Positions 7,625 to 17,000 of a DNA stretch of 20,228 bases are shown here, one piece after another. The stretch lies in NCBI GenBank assembly GCA_964346275.1, contig CAYFUR010000064.1:1-20228 (forward strand). Direction: 5' to 3'. Source of the DNA: CAYFUR01 sp964346275. Its GTDB lineage: Bacteria > Sumerlaeota > Sumerlaeia > SLMS01. Each line of letters opens with the position of its first letter. Within the stretch, counting starts at the first letter, position 1. The position numbers were made by a program, and so were the translations under genes. Below the pieces are notes generated by a model, which saw nothing but the letters and a program-made list of their open reading frames with translations, did no database searches and had not been told where the DNA came from.

Positions 7625-10210
7625 TCAGTCCCAGGCGATGAGCGCGAGGCTGCGGCCGGGAACTTCGAGGATGTCTTCGGCCTGGGCGAGGGGTTCGAGC
7701 CCCGCTTGTTCGCCCAGCGCATAGACGGACGCTGGCCCGTCATGGGGGATCTGGAATTCCTGGGTGGTGGCGGCGGGATTGATGAACACCGCACAGCGCG
7801 ACCACTCTTCACCGTCCAGCCCTTCGGCCTTCAGGCTGAAGACGATGGAGGAGGGAATGGGGCGGCCGGTCTCGTGGAATTCAATGCGGCTGCGAACCTC
7901 CTCGGCGGTGGCAAGGCGGAAGACCGGGTGCGCCCGCCGAAGGGCAATCATGCCGCGCATATACGCGTGCACCTGGGGGAATTGTTCGAGGCGTTCCCAT
8001 TCGAGCTGGTTGATTTCGTCGCCGGCGTTATAGCTGTTACTGACGCCGTCCTTTGTGCGGCAAAGTTCCGTTCCCGCGTGGTAGAAAAGCACGCCCTGAG
8101 ACACCGCCAGGATGCCCGTCGAGAGCATCTGCATGCGGGCGTAGTCCTCTTCCGATAGGCCGCGGGCCGAATGGAGAAGCTTGTCCCAAAGCGTCAGATC
8201 GTCGTGAGCGGAGGCGTAATTGATAGATTCGACCGGGTCCGCGGCCCAATCATCGATGGATCCGGCGATGCCCAGCTTCACGCCGCGGCGATTGCTGCCG
8301 TCCTGGACGTAGCCGGTCTCCTCGCCATCCGGCGGCCCCTTGATGGCGTTGCGGAAATTATCGTTAAACGCGCCGATTCCCGTGCCGCTGACCACGTTCT
8401 TAAAGGTAATCCGGCCGAGCCCGGTGTCGCCGGACGCAGCCCATGGCTCGCCGTATATCAGGATATCGGGAGAGATGGCGGTGAGTTCGTCGCGGATTTG
8501 CTTCATCGTTTCCAAATCGATCAGGCCCATGAGATCGAACCGGAAACCGTCGACGCCATATTCTTCCACCCAGAATTTCAGCGATTCCAGAATGAAGCGC
8601 CGGCCCATGGGAGCCTCGGACCGGAATTCGTTGCCGGTGCCGGAGCCATTGTAGAAGGAGCCATCGTCGCGCTGGCGCAGGTAGTAGCCCGGCGCGGCGC
8701 TTTCGAAGGTGTTCTGGGTCCCCGTGTGGTTATAGACAACATCGAGGATGACGCCAATGCCCGCCTCGTGGAGCGCCTGCACCAGTTCCTTGAACTCGCG
8801 GATCCTCGATTCATCGCGATAATCAGAGGCAAACCAGCCTTCCGGTGAATTAAAGAATGCCGTCATGTATCCCCAGCTATACACGGGGTCCGACTCGCGG
8901 TTGTCGAAATCCTGGGTCGGCAGGAGCTGAACATGGGTGACACCCAAATCCTTGAGGTGGTCGATTCCTGTTTGGATAGACGCGTTGCCGGGGAGCGCGG
9001 TTCCCTCCTGGTGAAATCCTTCGTATTTGCCTTTCAAGTCTTCCGGTACGCCAGAAAAGTCGCTGATCGTGAAGTCGCGGATGTGGATTTCCCAGATGAC
9101 GGCGTCCGTGGGGCTGTCTCCGTACTCGGGCCGCTGGACGGGACGGAATTCCTCGGGGTCCTGGGCCCGGATATCGGTGATGCGCGCATGGCCATCATGG
9201 CCTGTCGTGTTGGTGGCGTAGGGGTCGTTGATTTCGCGGGTTCCGTATGTATCCGTGGTGACTTTCAAGCGATAGAACTTCCCTTCGAGATCGCCGTTGA
9301 CGGCGTGTTCCCAATACCCCTGGTCCTGTTTCTCCATGGGATATTCCGTGCGCCCCGCGTCACCGGTGCGTTCGTCAAAAAGGACGACTGCCGCCTCCTC
9401 GGCGAGCGGGGAAAAAAGGCGGAAGGTGGTTTCTTCCGGTGTATAGATGGCGCCCATGGGCACATCGGGCAGGAAGAGTTCCGGGTCGTCGAGAATGCCG
9501 CGGGGAACCGCTGCCGCCGATCTGTAACCCTCCATGGCCACCGTGTAATCCTCTTTCGGATCGAGGGGACGGGACACCAGGAGATCGATGGTCCGCGCCT
9601 TTCCGTCTTCCACGATGGCGGCGTGTGCCTGTTCCACGGGGATTTGCGCACCGCCCGGGCCCGTGACCTGGAAGCGATCGGCTGCGATTTTCGTTTCGTC
9701 GATGGGACTGGAGAGCTTGACGAAGATTTCGCGGGGGCCATCGATTCCCGCGAGAGCGATCTGCGGGGAAACATCGGGCCGCTCGGTATAAATTGACGGA
9801 TCATTGCCAATGAGCCAGATTTCCTGGCCGAGGCTGGGGTTCCAGAAACGATCGTTGCCGTCTTTCTCGTTCCAATCGTACCGGAGCCGGGGAATGAAGC
9901 CGATTCGCTCGGCCTGCGAGTCGTCATCGCCGTATTCTGAGCGGTCTATGATGAAGTAGACGCCGTAATTTGTTTTTCCGGCGGCCTCGATTTCCTGGTC
10001 CTCGGGGGTGCGTTGTTCTCGCGCATCCCATGTCCAGAGGGTGGCCTGCTCGTAATCCCCGTCGAATCGATGATAATTGACGATGACGTGGTTCTCGGGA
10101 ATCTGCCGCGCGTCGGGCTGGGCAGTGAGGGGAGCGGCCAGAATGGCAAGGAGGCCGCAAAACGCGGCTTGTGTAAAAATTACGCATGGATTGACATGAA
10201 AAGAGAGCAT
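7625..10210 (-). CDS. pulA: Secreted type I pullulanase (GH13)
   Basis: It hydrolyses alpha-1,6 branch points in pullulan, amylopectin or glycogen, outside the cytoplasm. The protein has 861 residues. A signal peptide covers about 1-30 (LAAPLTA-QP). A CBM41-type starch-binding domain follows at about 38-135 (VIVNYHRFDGDYEQATLWTW), then a CBM48-type domain at about 253-345. The catalytic barrel carries the pullulanase signature as YSWGYMTAFFNSPE (444-457), region I DVVYNH (490-495), the nucleophile D559 in DGFRFD, the acid/base E588 in YGEPW, and the HDD at 669-671. The usual signature is YNWGYDP, so the Asn-to-Ser and Asp-to-Met changes are mild deviations. The ATG at 10210 is chosen because it immediately precedes the signal peptide and has an AAAGGG upstream. 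It is the first gene of a two-gene unit with the GH57-like gene. Confidence 0.93.
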   Translation of the reverse strand: MLSFHVNPCVIFTQAAFCGLLAILAAPLTAQPDARQIPENHVIVNYHRFDGDYEQATLWTWDAREQRTPEDQEIEAAGKTNYGVYFIIDRSEYGDDDSQAERIGFIPRLRYDWNEKDGNDRFWNPSLGQEIWLIGNDPSIYTERPDVSPQIALAGIDGPREIFVKLSSPIDETKIAADRFQVTGPGGAQIPVEQAHAAIVEDGKARTIDLLVSRPLDPKEDYTVAMEGYRSAAAVPRGILDDPELFLPDVPMGAIYTPEETTFRLFSPLAEEAAVVLFDERTGDAGRTEYPMEKQDQGYWEHAVNGDLEGKFYRLKVTTDTYGTREINDPYATNTTGHDGHARITDIRAQDPEEFRPVQRPEYGDSPTDAVIWEIHIRDFTISDFSGVPEDLKGKYEGFHQEGTALPGNASIQTGIDHLKDLGVTHVQLLPTQDFDNRESDPVYSWGYMTAFFNSPEGWFASDYRDESRIREFKELVQALHEAGIGVILDVVYNHTGTQNTFESAAPGYYLRQRDDGSFYNGSGTGNEFRSEAPMGRRFILESLKFWVEEYGVDGFRFDLMGLIDLETMKQIRDELTAISPDILIYGEPWAASGDTGLGRITFKNVVSGTGIGAFNDNFRNAIKGPPDGEETGYVQDGSNRRGVKLGIAGSIDDWAADPVESINYASAHDDLTLWDKLLHSARGLSEEDYARMQMLSTGILAVSQGVLFYHAGTELCRTKDGVSNSYNAGDEINQLEWERLEQFPQVHAYMRGMIALRRAHPVFRLATAEEVRSRIEFHETGRPIPSSIVFSLKAEGLDGEEWSRCAVFINPAATTQEFQIPHDGPASVYALGEQAGLEPLAQAEDILEVPGRSLALIAWD

Positions 10211-10535
10211 GATCAAAACGCCCTTTTGGAATGGTCCACCTTTGTTTTTGCGGCTTCCGGAGGCAAGGAAAACCGGTCCGCAACGGACCTGGAGGGAGTG
10301 CAGCGCTGGACAAAATGCAACCGTTTGTGCAATAAGTGTTCGGGTGGATCGGGGCCATCTTTCCCGAGCGCATTGTGCCCCTTGACTTCCCACAACAGCC
10401 CCCGGAAAGCCCGTGGCCTCCTTCGGCTTGTCTTACCGAAGAAAGCACGCCGCTGGTCTTTCAAAAATCAAGGGGAGGTCGAACTTTGCCTTGCGTTCGG
10501 AAAGGATATCGCGGCACGCTTCCGATCCCTTGCGT
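10211..10535. other. Intergenic region upstream of pullulanase and tRNA-Pro
   Basis: These 325 bases contain no convincing gene. They hold the minus-strand leader and presumably the promoter of the pullulanase unit, and the plus-strand promoter of the tRNA. Visible elements are a small perfect hairpin GGTCCG-CAA-CGGACC (10275-10289), about 65 bases before the pullulanase ATG, and an imperfect operator-like sequence at 10315-10333. I could not assign -35/-10 boxes for either direction with confidence. Confidence 0.5.
10315..10333 (-). promoter_or_regulatory. Possible LacI/cre-like operator upstream of pullulanase
   Basis: The plus strand reads ATGCAACCGTTTGTGCAAT, an imperfect inverted repeat around a central CG with AACCGTTT at its core. 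That resembles binding sites of LacI-family regulators, which commonly control glycan-use genes. It lies about 105 bases upstream of the pullulanase start. The symmetry is imperfect and no regulator gene is in the window, so this is tentative. Confidence 0.28.
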
Positions 10536-10612
10536 CGGGGTGTAGCGCAGCCTGGTAGCGCACTCGTCTGGGGGGCGAGTGGTCGCCGGTTCAAATCCGG
10601 CCACCCCGACCA
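10536..10612 (+). tRNA. tRNA-Pro (anticodon GGG)
   Basis: A full cloverleaf is visible in 77 bases. The acceptor stem pairs CGGGGTG (10536-10542) with CACCCCG (10602-10608). The D arm is GCGC-GCGC. The anticodon stem CTCGT/GCGAG encloses the loop CTGGGGG, giving anticodon GGG. The T arm is GCCGG-TTCAAAT-CCGGC. The discriminator A is followed by an encoded CCA at 10610-10612. It reads proline codon CCC. It appears to stand alone, with a T run at 10626-10632 just downstream. Confidence 0.97.
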
Positions 10613-10760
10613 TCCTTCCCAAAACTTTTTTTCCAAAAACATTGCCTCCATCCGCTTTGAGATGCCAGCAGATCGCTGGCCTTTGCGTGGCGATGCCCGT
10701 TTGCCTCGCTGAAGTATCAACTCACGGGCAAAGTAATTTCTCGGAGTCCATATCTCATTC

Positions 10761-11225
10761 ATGTCGCGTCCACTGAATCGTGAATCTCTCAGTGCTTATC
10801 GCCAGGGAATCGATGCCCTCTCTTTGGAATCCGAGCCCCTCTGGGGGAGCCTGGATGCACACAGATTGCTGCCTCATCTGCGGATTCTGCTGGAGATTGC
10901 CCTGGGCGAGCGGGAGGAGGAAGATGTCAGCAATTTCCTTCTGCGGTCGCGGCTGACTTTCTGGATGATGATGTGGATGCCCTGGCCGAAGGGCAAAGTG
11001 AAGGCCCCAGATTACCTGACGCCAGAGCCGGAGGAGGATTTTGAGGAAGAACGCCGGAAGCTCCTGGCTGTCATGGAACGATTTGCCGACGAGGTGGAAA
11101 GCAATCCGCGGCAAAGGACGAAGAGCCCGATTTTAGGCTGGCTGGCGCTTGCGGATTGGTCGCGGCTACAGGGCAAACATCTGACTCATCACCTGGAACA
11201 GTTTGGGATTCCAACGAGGAAATAG
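10761..11225 (+). CDS. DinB-like / DUF1569 family protein
   Basis: This 154-residue cytoplasmic protein matches the DUF1569 subgroup of the DinB four-helix-bundle superfamily. The N-terminal part reads LWGSLDAHRLLPHLRILLEIALG (about 28-50), where the family has a histidine-containing helix. The C-terminal part reads DWSRLQGKHLTHHLEQFGI, the typical ending with clustered histidines that in related DinB proteins help hold a metal ion. Between them is a charged Glu-rich stretch (about 87-99). The biochemical role of the subgroup is not established; DinB relatives include thiol-dependent transferases. The ATG has GGAG upstream at rather long spacing. A perfect hairpin lies 65 bases past the stop. 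The tRNA upstream is probably an independent unit. Confidence 0.82.
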   Translation: MSRPLNRESLSAYRQGIDALSLESEPLWGSLDAHRLLPHLRILLEIALGEREEEDVSNFLLRSRLTFWMMMWMPWPKGKVKAPDYLTPEPEEDFEEERRKLLAVMERFADEVESNPRQRTKSPILGWLALADWSRLQGKHLTHHLEQFGIPTRK

Positions 11226-11290
11226 AGGGAAATAAAGGCGGTGGGAGATGCTGATGCCTCCGTCTTTAACATGAACAAGCGAACTGAAAG

Positions 11291-11319
11291 ATCCCCCCGC
11301 GGCCTTGCCGCGGGGGGAT
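11291..11319. terminator. GC-rich bidirectional hairpin between convergent genes
   Basis: A perfect 13-bp stem (11291-11303 with 11307-11319) closes a 3-base loop. It can be extended by an outer CTGAAA/TTTCAG pair (11284-11289 with 11323-11328). It lies between the stops of the DUF1569 gene and the convergent cohesin-type gene. There is no proper T run on either side, so it is terminator-like rather than a textbook intrinsic terminator. Confidence 0.65.
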
Positions 11320-11356
11320 TGGTTTCAGAAGGGATCGGCGGTTTTCCGTTGCGATG

Positions 11357-13683
11357 TTACTTCGTCGGAGCGGCGCCCGGAACGTCGTAGGCGGTCACTT
11401 CGATCGCATTCAGTATCAGGGCGATCTCTGGATTATCATCGATCTGGCCATCGTCTCCCGACTTATCGACGAAGAGATAGTCGAAGGAGAAGTTCCAGGT
11501 GTTTCCAGCGATGGCGTCCGGAGTCTGGAACCAGACGTCGTAGGTTTCGACCGCGCCATCAACCGGCACACCGGCGTTGGCGTTGACCGAGTCGATGTTG
11601 GTGTAAGCGGAGAACTTCAGCGAGCTGTCGTTCACACGCAGACGGAAAGTCGGAACCTGCTCTTCGGCGCCCGCGGGGGCATCGCTGGTGACGTCGAAGT
11701 GCACGCGATAAAGCGTGTTCGCCAGGATCGGCGCATCCACAGCACCGTCCCAGAAGCCAAAGATCACGGGCGGATAGAATGGCGAACGGACGTCGTCGAC
11801 CGGCTCGACACCGCGGATCAGGAGGCCTTCAAACCCGTTGAACGTTTCCGGAGCGGTCAGGCCCGGCGAAGCATCAACCGGTGAGAAGCCCTGCTGTCCG
11901 CCATTGAGGAAATCAATCGCCGCGACGATTTCGCCGTTCTGGAGGTCCGGCTGTCCGAGCGCCTCGATGGTGACACGCTCGAGTGACGTGGTGGACTGAA
12001 CGGCGTCGAGACTGTCGGTGTTCAGCACGTCGAAGTCGAGACGGAACATGTCCTGGCCTTCGGGCTGGCTGAACCACTGGACGTAGGTCTTCGGCGCCGT
12101 GTCGTCCGGCGAGAAGCTGCCGTCGCCCATGGAGGTGGCCACGAGGACATCGCTCTGCTGGAAGTCGATGGAGGAGGAGCGCACGCGAACAACGGGTGCC
12201 TCGCTCGGATCGCTCAAGTCCGAAGAGATGTCGAAAGTCGAACGGAAGATGTCGCCGTTGCTGTTGTGACGCGGTGCGATGGGGATGGCCGCCCCTTCGG
12301 GCTCCAGGCCGTTGACGATCTGGATTTCCGGGGATTCCCACATGCCGAAGGTGTTGGTGTTATCGGCGGTTGTGGTGTCAAGGGACTGCTCAGTGGCGTT
12401 ATAGTCACCGACGATCGACTGGTCGAACACGTCGGGAACGATGAAAGTCCATCCCTGGGGATCCTCGGGGAAGTTGAAGGTGATTTCAGACGGGATCGTC
12501 GGGGTCGGCGTGGTCGGCACCGGCGTCGGGCTGACCGTCGGTGTCGGGGTTGCCGTAGCCGTCGGAGCCGGCGTATCGGTGGCCGTCGGCGTGGCCGTGG
12601 CCGTGGGTTCCGGCGTGGTCGGTACCGGCGTGGCCGTGGCCGTGGGTGCCGGCGTATCGGTCGGCGTTGCTGTAGCCGTCGCTGTGGCTGTCGGCGTGGC
12701 CGTNNNNNNNNNNNNNNNNNNNNNNNNNNNNNNNNNNNNNNNNNNNNNNNNNNNNNNNNNNNNNNNNNNNNNNNNNNNNNNNNNNNNNNNNNNNNNNNNN
12801 NNNCGGCACCGCGAGCGGTTTCGCCGTTGGTATCCACGTGAATCGCCACGTTGATCACGTCGCCCACGTTTGCACTGCCCGTTTCCGGCACGATATAGAT
12901 CAGGGGCTCATCAGGAAGCGGCGTCGGCGTGGCCGTGGGGGCTGGTGTCTCCGTGGGCGTTGCCGTAGCCGTAGCCGTGGGCGTTGTTGTCCCTGTGGGC
13001 GTGGCCGTGGCCGTCGGGGCTGGCGTCTCCGTGGGCGTTGCCGTAGCCGTAGCCGTGGGCGTTGTTGTCCCTGTGGGCGTCGGCGTGGCTGTGGGGGCTG
13101 GTGTCTCCGTGGGCGTCGCCGTGGGCGTGGGGGTCTCTGTCGGTGTCGGGGTCGCTGTGGCCGCGGCCGTCACGGTGTAAGACGCCCCGTTCACAACAGT
13201 CCCCGCGATTTCCGGCGAGAAGCGTGTGGCGGGAGGCGTTCCGCTCGTGTCGAACGTCACGTCGGAGGAGGCGCTTTCGGCCAGCGTTTCCAGCTCGAAT
13301 TCGGCCACGGGGCCGGAATAGCTGACTTCAGCAAAGCTGGGTTCCAGCAGCGCGATCTGAATTTCGCCGGCGCCGGCGTCAAGCGAAGGCGGAGGATTCA
13401 GATTGTACGCGGATCCGGCCGCTGCCGTGATGCCGCCAGCTCCGCCAACAACCGAAAAGACAGCCGGGTCGAATTGGAGAACCAGTCCCGCGCCGCGGGC
13501 CGTCTCGGTCTCAGTATCGACATTGATGGTTACGGAAATCGTGTCGCCAACGGCAACCGAATCCGAGTCAGGCGAGATCGATATGGATGGTTGTGCCATA
13601 ACGGGGCCCGCCAGAACAAGGGCGGCGAGCACTGCCGTTAGAAAACCAACCATCGAGGGTCTGCGAATTCCTGCTAGGGTCAT
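11357..13683 (-). CDS. Secreted cohesin-domain protein with Thr/Pro/Ala linkers (interrupted by assembly gap)
   Basis: One gene is split by the N run at 12704-12803. The N-terminal half gives 293 residues: a signal peptide (about 1-31, ending GPVMA-Q), a cohesin-like domain (about 32-172; VGDTISVTINVDT, then GAGLVLQFDPAVFSVV), a Thr/Pro/Ala linker (173-258), and the first 35 residues of a second cohesin-like domain that repeats the start of the first. After the gap come about 60 more linker residues and a roughly 385-residue beta-rich domain I do not recognise, starting SEITFNFPEDPQGW and ending VPGAAPTK. No sorting signal or membrane anchor is visible. Cohesin domains bind dockerins in cellulosome-like assemblies, but standalone copies also occur in other surface proteins, and no dockerin is evident here. 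The ATG at 13683 has GAGGAG about 8 bases upstream. The two halves are out of frame across the placeholder gap. Confidence 0.85.
12704..12803. other. Assembly gap (100 N)
   Basis: Exactly 100 unknown bases, the usual placeholder for a gap of unknown size. It falls inside the second cohesin-like domain and its following linker, where repeat sequence flanks it. If the gene is intact, the real gap length must leave remainder 2 on division by 3, because one base of a codon (12804) is left before the gap and a new codon starts at 12703. Confidence 0.97.
12941..13121 (-). repeat. 78-bp tandem repeat encoding a Thr/Pro/Ala linker
   Basis: The same sequence beginning GCTGGTGTCTCCGTGGGCGT (plus strand) recurs at 12941, 13019 and 13097, an exact 78-bp spacing. 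This gives two full units and a partial third. Each unit encodes 26 residues of Thr, Pro, Ala and Gly with a single Glu, so the reading frame is preserved. It forms the flexible linker between the two cohesin-like domains, and a similar linker continues on the far side of the gap. Confidence 0.88.
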
Positions 13684-14005
13684 TTTGTTACTCCTCACGA
13701 GACGTTCCATTCCCTACTTATCGGGTGGTTGATAGTGTAGGCTATTTTCCACCGACCCTCTGTGTCTGACTTTTTCGGGGTCATCCCCGGGGGAATGAGG
13801 GCGGGAGAAAATAACCGTAATCTTTCATTTTCAGCGTTCACAGTAGATAACTCGCATCATGGCATCAAGCCAAATATGCACCCTTCGCGCCGTTGAATTT
13901 AAATTGCCGGGATGGGCTTTATCAGGCGCACAAACCACCCGATGAATCTTGAGAGCTCAGCCCGGCAAAAGGAACAGCCGGAAGAGGGCCTCATTGACCC
14001 GGAGT
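13684..14005. other. Intergenic region upstream of the cohesin-type gene
   Basis: These 322 bases contain no convincing gene. They are more AT-rich than the flanks, especially 13805-13910, and should hold the promoter of the cohesin-type gene. The best sigma70-like candidate on the minus strand is TTGATG (13863-13868) and TACTGT (13840-13845) with a 17-base spacer, leaving a leader of about 150 bases. No clear terminator for the polymerase-like gene upstream is visible. Confidence 0.35.
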
Positions 14006-17000
14006 TCAGGTGCCAAGAAGGGAGCGAAGGCGCTGCCAGGCGCGCGGGCCAATGCCCGATTGCCACCTGCCAGCCCTTTCATCTGCCGCCTCATTGGCGG
14101 GATCCATCGTTTCCACAGACCACTCTTCGGCGCCGAGCAATTCATCTAATCCCCGCTCCAGGAGCGGGCAGAGGAGGACGCGGCGGCCCGCGACGGAGCG
14201 AAATCGCCGGTTGGGCTCGACGGGAAGCCACTCCATTTTCACCGGGGTGCTGCCGGGGAATCTCTTGAGCAAATTCAGGAGTTTCTTCATCTGAGTCTCG
14301 GGGAACCCGGAGAGGTCGAGCCGGATTGCCGCGGCATGCTCGGCCCCGGCGCAAGCCTCGGAAACGGTCGTGAGCGAGACATCCTCGAGGCGCCATTGAA
14401 ACGGGTCCCGTTCGAGGCGGCCGGTGAACAAAAGCCGCCGGCCACCCAGTTCGCCGGATACAAGCCGCCGCGCATCCTCGCCCTGGGCCGTGACGAAAAC
14501 GCCGCCCATATCGGCGTAAACGAGGCTCCCGTCTTCCCCGGCGGCTTCCACCGGGCCGGCAACGCCAAGCAGCGTCGCGGGCTGGCGCACCTGCTTGGGA
14601 GAGAGATCACGGGGCATCCGGACCCGGGCGCGCCTCAAATAGGCCTCTTCGCTGTCGAGAAAAACACGGTGTATTGGAAGTCCGCAGGATTCGACTTCCT
14701 GGGCGAAAAGCCACGCCGCGTCGTCTTCCCCCTCCATGTCTTCGGGATCAACCTGGCCATATTCACGGAGCCACCATCCGCCGTCGCGATCAAAGAACGC
14801 GAGTTCATCGGAATCGGTGGTTGCCCGCCTGCGGGACTTGAGAAGTGGAAAGAGCGCCTCCAGCTGATTGGCGACTTCGCGCCGCGTCGGGCCGAGGCGG
14901 TCGAAAGCGCCGGCCTTCAGGAGCAGGCTCAGGTGAGCGGGCCGGAGGCGGGCCTTGTCGGTGCGGCGGCCCAGATCGGCGAGATCGGAAAAATGCATTT
15001 CCCGGCGCTTGGAGACGATTTCGCGCCCGGCGCTTTTCGGAAGTCCGGCCACTGCGGAAAAGCCGGGGCGGATAACTTCGCGCTCAACGGTCCAGTGCCA
15101 CATGGAATAGTTGACATCGATTTCCGCGATTTCGATTTTCCGGGCACGAACCTCTTCGAGGAGCAGGGCGGTGCGCTTGAGATCTCCGGACGCCTGGGTC
15201 AGAGCGGCGGCAAAGAATGCGAGTGGACGGTGAGCCTTGATGGATGCGGCCACGTGGCAAAGGAGGATGGTGGCGAAATCCGGGACTGTCTCGGGGGGCG
15301 TGCTGTCTCCTTTTCCACGAACCAGGCGGATCAGGCTGTGCAGATCCGTTGGCTGGCCCTGGCGGAGCAGACGGCGGATGAGGGGAGATTCGAGGGGCGC
15401 GAGCCCCGCCGTGTTGCCTTCGCGTAAAATCCGATAAGTGGCCGCATCGTCGGGCGCTGTGTCCTGGGGCGAATACTGGAAATCTCCCTGCTGGCGAACC
15501 AGTTCCGTGGCTTCGCCAATCAGTTCGAGCAGCGGCGCATGAACAAACGCAATACGGCCATGGCGCAGGCGGCCCAGCTCGCCTGCCTGCCATTCGCTGA
15601 TGGGAAGGCCGCGCTCGCTTTCCCCGCCCACGGGGAGGAAGCGCTGGGGCAGGACGACCTCCATGGGCTCGACGGTAAATGTATAGACACCCTGGGCTGG
15701 AACCACCTCCCGGGCACGCCCCTCCATGCGGTTGACGAGCCACGCAACGACCTCCGGGCTTTCCAGCGCAAATTCGCGCGGCGGGCTCCATGCGGCGGGC
15801 TGGTCCGCCGCTTCGCGAAGGGCCTTTGCGAAGCGCTGGTCGCGCGCACAGGCGGCAGGCCATTTGGCGTCCCTCCCAAGGAGTTCCGCGATGCGTTCCA
15901 GACAGGCGCTCTGGCGCCATCCGCGCCACTCCCCCACCGGGGCAACCTGGCTGTCGAAAAGCCTCTCCAGCGCCTCCACGGCGTCTCCCTCCTGGTTCGA
16001 GGGGATAGAGAGTTCCAGCAACGGGAAGGATCCCTGGCCGAGACCCGCGGGAAGCTCGAATGGAAGATCGAACTTGAGCGGGTCGAGGCGGGTGAGTCCG
16101 AGCAGGGAAGCAATCACCGAGTTGGTGAGCAGGCCCGCGCCGGGGCCCCGCTGGACGCCATCGCGCTCAAGCTCTTCGTTCAGGCGGACAAGCGAGACAA
16201 CGGCATTGGCCAGGCCGGCCTCCACGATTTCCCGGAATTCATGATTCAGGCGTTCTTTGTAGCGCGTGGGCAGATCGCCATAGCGGTCTGCGGCACGGGC
16301 GAAGGCGGTGTTCCATATATACGATTCGGCATCAACGCCGCGGCTGAAGTTGTGCATGGGAAATCGCTTGCCGGGCATGGGCAGGGAGAAAGCCGAGCAG
16401 TGCTGGGCGAGGGCCCAGGAGACTTCCAGCGCACGGGGATATTCCTTGTAGAGGCGGCCCGCCAGGGAGCGCGGCGAGAGGTGCGAGCGCTCCTTCTCCT
16501 CGAGGAAAAGGTCTCCGAGCTGATGGCAGGAGGAGCGGGACCAGTCGCCGGAGAAGAACCGGTAAACCGCGTCGTCGTTGGCGTGGGCGGCGCGGACGCG
16601 CGGCACGGCCACGGGCATGAGTTGGTAATGGGAAGCGACGGCGTCGAGCGCCTGAACGAGGGGCCCGGTTTCGCCCACCGGGGCGGGAAATTCGATAAAG
16701 ACCCGATCCGGGCCGCAGGCGCTGATGTGGGCCCCGAGGTAGTCATGTATCTTCCCGTAATCGCCTTCGCGCAGAAGATGGGTGAGTTCGCCCTTTTCGC
16801 CGCCGAGAAGAAGTATGAGCCCCCGCGTGTCGCCAAGGAGGGGCGGGCAGGAGACATGGGGAGGGCGGATGATCGTTTCCGAGCGCCGGGCCAGGTTGAT
16901 CAGGCGAACCAGGTTTCGCCAACCCGTTTCATCCTCGACCAGCAGCCGCACACGAAACGTGGTGCCGCGAAACTGGTTCTCGCCAAAGGGAAGGACGCTC

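Noticed and set aside
10664..10680. Small hairpin GCCAGC-AGATC-GCTGGC after the tRNA, as a terminator
   Set aside because: The stem has only 6 bp and no T run follows, so it is too weak to call. The T run at 10626-10632 comes before it, not after.
12704..12803. Apparent frameshift in the cohesin-type gene, suggesting a pseudogene
   Set aside because: The shift coincides exactly with a 100-N placeholder of unknown real length, so it is not evidence of a broken gene.
12941..13121. Evenly spaced repeats that could be mistaken for a CRISPR array
   Set aside because: The 78-bp units are contiguous, in frame and without unique spacers; they encode a protein linker, and no cas genes are present.
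12838..13641. Plus-strand open frames rich in Gly, Arg and Val over the linker repeats
   Set aside because: They are translations of the repeat on the wrong strand. The minus-strand frame has a signal peptide, a ribosome binding site and cohesin-like domains.
14336..15427. A 363-codon plus-strand open frame opposite the DnaE-like gene
   Set aside because: Same reason: no domain is seen and it is fully covered by a better-supported gene on the other strand.
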